In this document: positions 56,690-64,000 of the stretch, in pieces
Layout of the letters: each line of letters begins with the position of its first letter
How positions within the stretch are numbered: the stretch's first letter is position 1
Assembly: GCA_015039465.1 (NCBI GenBank)
Contig: MU130491.1
Span: forward strand, 176,071 to 240,070
Direction of reading: 5' to 3'
DNA: 64,000 nucleotides
Source: Phlegmacium glaucopus
Lineage: Eukaryota; Basidiomycota; Agaricomycetes; Agaricales; Cortinariaceae
Program-made: the position numbers and the translations under genes
The notes under the pieces: model-generated
Database searches by the model: none
What the model saw: only the letters and a program-made list of their open reading frames with translations
What the model was told of the DNA's origin: nothing

Positions 56690-59253
56690 GTGCTGCAGCT
56701 TTCACAGTTTTCTGTCAGGAGAACTACAATCAACAATATATTTGAGTAGATGGCAACAACAGGTACTCACCATGCTGGCTTTAAGAACTTGGTATCTCTA
56801 GTCAAGCAATAAGATTATTTTAGGCACTTTATATGAGGAAATGTTAGTGAACCTTAAGTTTGGTCTCTGGAAGTGTATCAAAATAAGATGTGAAGTCTTT
56901 GCTAGTCCCTTTTGGGTTGTTTTTGACCCAATCAATAGCACACAAGTTCCTTGTAACGACAAGTTAGTGTCAGAATAGACATAAACCAGCTAGCACAATC
57001 ACATACCTTGCAGTTGTTGACTTTGAAGTTCTCATTTTCCCAGATTTTTTTGTGGTTGCTTTTGCAGGGTTGGCTGAAGGTAAGCTAGGTGCTGTATCCT
57101 CTACCTGATCTGAGGCAGAATCATTGACTAAAGCGCCATCAGCAGAGCTCGTCTGTGTCAGTGCCAGTGTCGTCGTCATGGAAGTGGTGGCCTGAGCAGC
57201 CACAGAGGCTGTTGAGGTTGTGGCTTGAATGGGCTGCATTTGGATATTGCTAATGAGTACTCCAATTAATCAGTAGAATGAGATTCCACGACTTTGAGAT
57301 ATGTCAATCCTGGGATGATGGATATTGAAGTGGCTGGCAAGTGAATGACTGCTGTGAGAGGATTTTTAAGCTAGTTGCATAGCATAATGATGTATTAGTG
57401 CTAATTTGTTTCTGTTAGTAAATAGGTTATGCTAACCTTTGGTATCAACTTGAAGATGGGAGGGCATTGTTCTTCAATTCCATTGTTGTCCCTTTCAAGA
57501 GTGGGGCCTAGGCTGATGGCGAGTTCAGTGTACTGTATGGATGCGTCCACCTGTGAGTCGCAGTAAGTTTATACAATTTATGGTTAAGTAAAAGCTGCTC
57601 ACCTCAATTTCTGCATTCGTGACATTCTCTGCCTGGGACGTGTTACCATTCTTGTCACCATGGAGTCCTGTGGCAAGGAGCCCTGTGATACCTGGTTCTA
57701 CCTCCAATGTAGGAATCTCCTGCGATGACTGTGTAGTTTGAGGATTCAGAGTCTGAGAGGACAATGTTGATAGATGACTTGGATTATCAAGTTGTATGCC
57801 AGAATTGGAATCAGATCCCACTATTGGGATTAGATTTGTTTATTTTCAAGTGGATGAGATCCTTACCTTGAGTCTCGGGACCCTGTACCAATGTTATTGG
57901 CAGTGGTGCCAGGGTGCTTAATGCCATAGGACTCTCACAAGTGGGAATGAAGATAAGTCCTGCAACATATGGGTAGATGGTTTGTCTAAGTTAGCCTGAG
58001 GATGATGACTTGCCTGCGACAGCTCTGTAAGGTCTTCATTATGGTTTATTGAAAAGTCTTGGATCGTCACCTGCGGCACAGGTAATTCCAGAGAGCTACT
58101 GGCCGCTTGCAGAGGACTCGTGTTGACCTAGACATCAGCTTGTAAGTGACCCTCAGGCCTCAGACTGTAATAGACAAAGACAAAAGATGGTTAAGCACTA
58201 ACCTTGATTTCACCTCCAGTTCCACTATGCTCTGTACAATATCAATTTGTTAACCATCATCAATCAGTTGCGTTTAATGTCGAATATGCTTACCAGGTAT
58301 GATTGTCTTTGGTTCAAGGGCTGACTTTGGTTTTTTTGAGGGCAGAAGTAACAAGTCAGACTCAAGTGGGGGTCGCTTAGCACTGGTGGATCGATGTGAG
58401 CTTTTGCTGATGCCATTGGTTCCATTAGCCCACTGTGAGTAAGTGTCAGTACAAATTTTATTCAATTTCCAGTGTCTGTCACAATGAGTAAGCTTGGGAA
58501 ACTGTTCATACATCCTTTGGAAAAGACCCATAAGAATTGTATGGCCAACTTTTGACCAAGTCTGTGGTGCCACCCCTGCCTGATCCATCTCTACCCAGAT
58601 CTCTCTAACGGCCTTCCAAATTTCCATAGCTTTGTGACCATCAATTGGTTGGCTGTTGATGTCTTCAATGAAGTTCATGGCAACATTTTCACATTTGGCA
58701 GCACGAGTCTTCCCACGTTCCCCTGGATGATCAAAACTCGCAACTACCTCTTTTTTCATGGCTAACCAATCACTTTTGGTCCAGAATGCAATTTGAGGAA
58801 AGTCTTCACGAGATTGCATTGGTTTGAGACCAAGACTTGGAGGATGTGGGGAGAGTAGTGGTGTTTTGGCCTTGACAAATGAGAGACTGAGAGTATTAGT
58901 TGAGGTTTGGGTGATAGAAGTTGAGTGAATAGATTGTGCTAGAATTTGGTATGCATTTCTAAAAGCAAATATATATATAAGGTGCTGAATGGAAATTGTA
59001 AGTGTAAAACGCAAACTTACTGTAGAGTCTCCAACTGTGTGCAAAGAACTAAATTCTTCTTTTGAAGTTCTTCATTTGAGCGGTAGATGGCAGAAAACTG
59101 AGAGCTTGAACTTGAACTTGATAATGAAGAACCTGGTCGAGTGAGTGACATGTCGCCACCAGAACTGGATGTTGATGTTGAACGTCGTATACCTGGAAGC
59201 CTTCCATAGTCTGCTTCCAATTGGGAGATGCTTCGCCTGACATTAGGAGGCAA
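56690..59253 (-). CDS. TNP2-associated companion gene, product unrecognised
   Basis: Start ATG 59253 (MPPNVRRSISQLEADYGRLP); exon 1 ends 59021 and exon 2 (58958-58294) joins in phase. Exon 1 is Ser-rich (TRPGSSLSSSSSSS) and leads into a coiled-coil NEELQKKNLVLCTQLETLQ. Exon 2 contains the conserved core IAFWTKSDWLAMKKEV, KCENVAMNFIEDINSQPIDG, WVEMDQAGVAPQTW and YEQFPKLTHCDRHWKLNKIC, which I recall from proteins repeatedly found beside mushroom transposons. Further Ser/Thr/Gln-rich exons follow (58247-57240, e.g. PLQAASSSLELPVPQVT), then NLCAIDWVKNNPKGTSKDF (56955-56900) and a short last exon near 56700. One intron appears to use GC-AG (~58019). Probably a transposon accessory or DNA-binding protein; inferred from position behind TNP2 only. 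Confidence 0.55.
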
Positions 59254-59404
59254 GAATGAATGGAAATCAGAATACTGGCGCTATAAGTAAGGTAAATTGT
59301 AACTGACAACAATGCTCATGGCTTAGGCTATCTGTATGCTTATGTCTTATATGATGGCCATATGTTTGAAGTAGTAGCAAGAATGTACTGAACTATTAGA
59401 ATAT

Positions 59405-62400
59405 GAAATTTAGATACCTACATAAAAATGTGTGCTGGAATTCATCTGGTATACTCTCCTCTACTCCACCCATGCAGGCAACTTCAAGACCTGGCTTCTC
59501 AACTAGAAAATATTGTGGTTCAGGATCATTTTCAGACAATTTATAAGGAATCATTGCAATGACAGACAGAATTTTCCAGGGATGATCTCCATATTCTCAA
59601 CTCTGTCATGTGTGCATGACCAGTATGTGTTATGTGATTTTTGAAGGATCTCTGCATGTGGAGGAGAATATGTTGATATAAGAGCAAATGTTTCATCTGT
59701 CCTTTCTCCATTTGATATGATAGAAAGCTGAAAATAGAATGAAATTTCTGCAAAGTCAATGCTTTGATTTCTGGTTATTATCTAAAAAAATCTCAATTAT
59801 TATCTGTCATACACTTTAATATAATAGATGTACATGCCTTGACATTTCTAGCCATTCTAATCTTTGTTAAAGGCTTCAAGCTTTCTTTCCACAATGATCG
59901 GGCTACCTGCCCATTAGGCAGTTGGAGTCTTGCCCATCTGCATACTGCCAGATAATCACCTACTTCAGGCATAATATTTGCTCTTCTCATAGCAGCCAAC
60001 TCATTTTCATCAAGCTTATACAAATATTTGTCCCTTGCTTGGAGAAGTACATGACCTTCACCAATGTCTTGAGCTCCTCTAGGTATTTTTGGTTTCTCTT
60101 CTTCCAACTCTGGAATCATCGCTTTTAATGTATTGACTTGACGTTGCTGCAGACCCCATTCTGAAAGATTGGCATAAGGATTAGAATGCTGATGAATCTC
60201 TTCACCAAGATTGCCAATAGTCCTCTCCATAACCCACTGTGAGGAAATAATAGGAGGGCCAATACAAACAGCCTCAGGTCCCAAATGGGTTAGTGCGTGA
60301 ATGCTTTGGCGAACAAAATGAAGTTGTTCAGGGTGGCGCTGATAATACAGTAGTTCAAACTCATAAGCAAACTCTAACAGAGCTGCATGAGCCTTCTTCA
60401 AATCTTCAGTGGAAATATGATGTTGATTCATAATCCACATTGCATAAATCAACTTGCAGAAATGTGCCCAATACCTTTCAGGTAGAATATTGAATAGCAG
60501 TGCTGGACCAAGTCCATAAAAATACATCAGAAACTCCCATGCTTTATATCCACTAGAAATCTTTTCAGCAGGATTATGAGGAGGACGATCAAAGGAACCA
60601 GGAAGATATGGAGTACAAGCAGCCACATCTTTTCTATGTTTTTCCCATACAATTCCTTGCAATACTGCCCAATCCCAGGTTGATTTATTATCTTTACCAT
60701 CACAATCAAAGGTTCCCTGCCAAATATTGATAAATAGATCTGGAATGTTAAGTGATGCCAAGTGCATGATATCAGATCCAAAACATCCAGGAATATCAAA
60801 GCGGTGCTGTGGAAGCAATCCAAGGAAGATGCTTGGCTTTGAAATTCCTGTTTCTAAACGGCGTCTTTTGTATTGTGTTTCAGTCCTGGATCCCATAACA
60901 TATTTGAGTTTCTCTTCATAGTCTTGGACTGAAGATGAAGGAAGTTGATAAACATCAACATCAGGGTGATCACAACCTTGAACACTATAGTTGTTTGGCT
61001 TGAGTAATGCTGGATAATAGTGTGTCCCTCCTTGTTTATGGCGACCAGGCAAAGTACAGAATAGTCTACAACCATTTTTCCCATGGTGACCAACCAAACC
61101 ATTGAGATATGCCATTCCAGGTCCATCTGCTGTTGCCAGACATAAAAATGGTTCAGAGGTAATTATTTTTTGTTGAATAGCATCCCACATACAAAGACCC
61201 TCTTTTTGCAATGCTGAAAGATGGTGCAAACTAGGAAATAGAAATGTGTCAGGATATTTGGGTTTATTGGGTCCAGGAATAAACCCTCCAGGCAAAACAC
61301 ATTTTTTTTTATATCAGCCATCAGGAGCATGATCAAATATAACCCAAATAAATATCCAACAGTCAGAGGCTTTATTGGCATATAACTGGGCACCATCAAA
61401 TGAGAACATTAGAACAAGATCATCATGCTTAATATGGCCATCATTCACAGCATCATTAAAGGCCTGCCCATGCATAATATCCTCCAACCAAGGCAGTTCA
61501 CCATCATACTTCTTGAGAAGTTCCTCAATTTGGTGTTAAGAATGTGACAATAAAGCAAGTCTTCTGAGCTCTGTTCATTTAATCTGAGAGATTGCAACAA
61601 AGGCCCAAGTAGGATTGTCTGGAATACTCGATGGGCTTTCTTGGTTATAGCATTGTATCGCATTTCTGCACATTCTGGGCAAACATCTAAATGTTTGTAT
61701 GGACCAGTGAATGCAAGGCAGCTATTGATACACATATCGTGTCCAACAGAGAATACCCCAGTAACATCAGAAATATATTGTTTGACTTGTTCATAGGATG
61801 GTATTTCATCTTCTGGATATCTCCTAAGGATGGCATTGCAGACTGATGTGTATGTTCCTTGTGCTGCATTGGTTATTGCAAGGAATATATCCAATCCAAG
61901 ACACATTCCTGGATTATCAGTAATACTAGGAATAGAGGTTGGAGGATTTCTGATTCGCTCCAAAGTTATTGAATTCAACCCTGAATGTTCATCATCCAGA
62001 GATGCTGATGCAATTGCCTTGATAAAGGCCATAGAAATTTTCAGACTGTGCAAAGTAGCAAGCTCATCAAGTTCATCAAGATTTAGATGAGAACTCTGAG
62101 GTTCTGGGACCTGCCCCCAAGATTGAGGGAACCCACCCAGATCAAGATCTGACATATCTGATGGGTCATCTACTATATCTCCAAGATCTTGATCTTGATC
62201 AAGCCCAAGCTCATCATCCTGGTTGTTATCTAAATCTTGGCATCCAGGATCTGGATGGATCAGTTGGTCATATGCATCTTCTTCATCTTCTGAACCTCCA
62301 GAGCCTATAGGATCCTGACCTTGATTTAAAGCAACCCCAGGTGACGGGTATGACATATCCTGATCCATTGTGTAAGTGTATTCCTGCAAGAGCACTGACA

Positions 62401-62726
62401 TCAGATCAAACAGTACTAGTACTTTAAATATTGTACCTCACCTCAGGACTCTCAGTATGATTCCCAGGTATGTCATCAATTTCCATTCCAGATTCATCAT
62501 TCAAGTCCAAGTCCCCAGACCCAAGCCCAACATCTAAGTTGCCAGTATCTTCAGCTTCATTATAAGAATCAGAAGAATCTTCCACTTCCATAGCTGAACC
62601 TGCTGCAATTCCTGTACTTGAGACTATAGCATTTGTATCAGACTTGTGCCTCTGGTAAGTAGAGCGAGACACCTCTTTTCCCCCCTTGCATCTTTTGAGA
62701 CATGTGCAGAAGTACTTTTTAGCCAT
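59405..62726 (-). pseudogene. TNP2-family transposase gene (CACTA/EnSpm type), disrupted
   Basis: Exon 1 62726-62442 (YFCTCLKRCKGGKEVSRSTY, then acidic) joins exon 2 at 62383 in phase 0. The acidic region is followed by CINSCLAFTGPYKHLDVCPE (zinc-knuckle-like). The catalytic part has LVLMFSFDGAQLYANKASDC, GFIPGPNKPKYPDTFLFPSL, HHLSALQKEGLCMWDA and ATADGPGMAYLNGLVGHHGK, characteristic of mushroom TNP2 transposases, and later FDIPGCFGSDIMHLASLNIP. The C-terminal part continues at 59740-59405 (FALISTYSPPHAEILQKSHN, FLVEKPGLEVACMGGVEESI). Lesions: a frameshift near 61530 between LLYCHIL and IEELLKKYDG; TGA at 61316-61314 between DHAPDG and YKKKC; an early stop or unspliced intron at ~59793; a 1-nt loss near 59570. 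Terminal inverted repeats of the element were not located. Confidence 0.85.
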
Positions 62727-62909
62727 GGTTTAGTTAGGGTTATGGTTAATTTTACTAGGGGAGAAACACAGATCAATCAGTAATGGGAATAGTGGGGGGG
62801 GGGGGGGGGGGAAGTGAAAGGCTCTTAGAGTTAACAAAGGGCTATATAAGTGAGCAGGACCTCTCAGCTGACAATTCTTATCAGATATCTGTCAGAGTTT
62901 GACAATTAA
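62727..62909. other. 5' flank of the transposase with an 18-G homopolymer
   Basis: 62794-62811 is an uninterrupted run of 18 G. TAGTG at 62790-62794 reads CACTA on the minus strand and could mark the element end, but no matching partner was found. Confidence 0.5.
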
Positions 62910-63340
62910 ATGACAGATCACAGTGATGTACCTGCAGTGGGATCAGACTGCAAGTAGTAAAGTAGTTTGTGGAGTTAGTGTAGATTTCCTCGATAGGGTT
63001 TAGAAGAGTTCACGGTATTGAAATACGCAAGAAGAGTAAACCGCGAAGATAGCAAAGTTTGCAAACAGTAGTGAAGTACATGAAGTAGTTTAAAGAATGA
63101 GACTATTGACTTAGAACATTGCTGCAAAGTTTATGGGATCAAAACTCTGGCCATCTCTTGTTCACCTGGCCTCCTACTTGCTACAGGTACTTAATACAAG
63201 AGTAATAAACTAACCAGGTGCAGATATGGAAAACAGTAATGTAAGAATTGAGCTAATGCAAAGTCACATGGGCCCAATAGTTTGGTAATGAAGGAATAGG
63301 AGATAAAGTAAAAATAAAGGTGATGAGTAAGGAGGTAATG
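62910..63340 (-). repeat. Interspersed repeat, copy 2 (LTR-like)
   Basis: Reverse-complement counterpart of 46640-47120, sharing GTGATGTACCTGC, GCAAGTAGTAAAGTAG, CAAAGTCACATGGGCCC and AATAAAGGTGATGAGTAAGG. Copies differ by many substitutions. Confidence 0.6.
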
Positions 63341-64000
63341 AAATATATATATGGAAAATTGAAAGAAAGTAAGTTGGAAACAAAACGGTGATAAGTACTC
63401 AGTGATATACATGTGAAATAGTGTAATTTAAGAAAACCACACTAAATACACCACTGCAAATGACGCGGTACGGGTTTCCTAGGTAGTATAACCATTCCGT
63501 TTATGTCTTTGGTGTATTTCCCAATATATTTCACTTTATAGTTGTGAACAACTTAAATAGAATTCCGAAGACTAACTTCGATAGTAGAGCAACTAATACA
63601 CTTTTCAAAACAAATGTGCAACCAATGCACTAATGCAAATAACTCCAATAGATTTTGAAGACTGACTTCAAAGGTAGTACAACCAATGTACAATATTAAA
63701 CAATTCCAAACTTAGATCTGATGTTCTTTTTATTTTCTTAACTCTCTGATACAAAGTATGAGAGGGGAAGAAAGAAACAATCCGATGATATTCTTACAAG
63801 TTTTCGTATGCTACATATACATATTTTAAACAATAAAACCGCTAAGTAATTGTATTTTATTTATAGTTTGGGTTTTGGACCTTTGTTTATTGTGTTTATT
63901 GTTATCCGGTTACTTATTAGTAACCGTCCCGCAAATGTCCCTTCTCGGACTTTAACTAGTGAAGAACCGGGTGTCCGGCTCTCTCTTTGATTATGTAACC
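63341..64000. other. AT-rich repeat-like region at the window edge
   Basis: Degenerate direct repeats (GAAGACTAACTTCGATAGTAGAGCAAC / GAAGACTGACTTCAAAGGTAGTACAAC words) at 63565-63690. The last 100 bp (GAACCGGGTGTCCGG) may belong to another element cut by the edge. No gene supported. Confidence 0.4.

Noticed and set aside
59541..59759. Separate 72-codon gene downstream of TNP2
   Set aside because: Another frame encodes the TNP2 C-terminal motif (STYSPPHAEILQKSHN), so this is a shadow.
56061..62795. CACTA-type terminal repeats bounding the TNP2 element
   Set aside because: CACTA/TAGTG words exist near both sides (for example 56496 and 62790) but the adjoining bases do not match as inverted repeats and no 3-bp target duplication was seen.
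1..64000. tRNA, rRNA or CRISPR loci
   Set aside because: No cloverleaf-compatible GGTTCRA arm with acceptor pairing was recognised by eye, no rRNA-like sequence, and the tandem arrays lack unique spacers between constant repeats. A tRNAscan-SE run would be needed to exclude a tRNA.

Overview
The window is nuclear DNA of a filamentous fungus, most likely a mushroom-forming basidiomycete (Agaricomycetes). Genes are split by many short GT-AG introns of about 40-70 nt. The gene families are those expanded in mushrooms: a NACHT NTPase, an alpha-kinase with Cys-rich N-terminus, F-box-like tandem paralogs and a TNP2 transposase. No RNA gene or CRISPR array was recognised. Exon calls below were made by eye from splice signals, reading phase and remembered family similarity; no search was run.

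Layout. 1-1375: two satellite-like tandem arrays. 1.4-3.2 kb: low-complexity and AT-rich DNA. 3.2-5.8 kb: a broken MFS transporter gene carrying nonsense, frameshift and a solo LTR with perfect target-site duplication. 5.8-14.3 kb: retroelement debris, including nested solo LTRs and faint remnants of a helical-repeat gene. 15.1-17.4 kb (-): intact NACHT gene. 17.7-18.5 kb: a member of a small unrecognised gene family. 18.8-21.1 kb (+): intact NCA2. 21.2-22.3 kb: decayed gene. 22.6-34.2 kb (+): tandem array of four F-box-like genes, the first split by an insertion, interspersed with two copies of the NACHT promoter plus first exon. 36.0-38.1 kb (+): DUF676 lipase and a small membrane protein. 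39.7-42.4 kb (+): 14-exon PTR2 peptide transporter.

42.8-55.7 kb is a mosaic of segmental duplications: two SMC1 (cohesin) pseudogene copies, a PTR2 last-exon fragment, two copies of a ~1.1-kb block, and more copies of the small gene family. Inside it lies an alpha-kinase gene (47.7-50.8 kb, -) with a solo LTR inside an intron. 56.06-56.49 kb is a TA-flanked terminal-inverted-repeat element containing telomere-like repeats. 56.7-62.7 kb (-) holds a disrupted TNP2 (CACTA/EnSpm-type) transposase gene and a companion gene. The rest is repeat-rich.

The intact housekeeping genes (NCA2, lipase, PTR2) sit as islands in a fast-evolving accessory landscape. Family expansion by local duplication (F-box, NACHT exon 1, small gene family) and decay by LTR insertion and C-to-T nonsense changes go on side by side.
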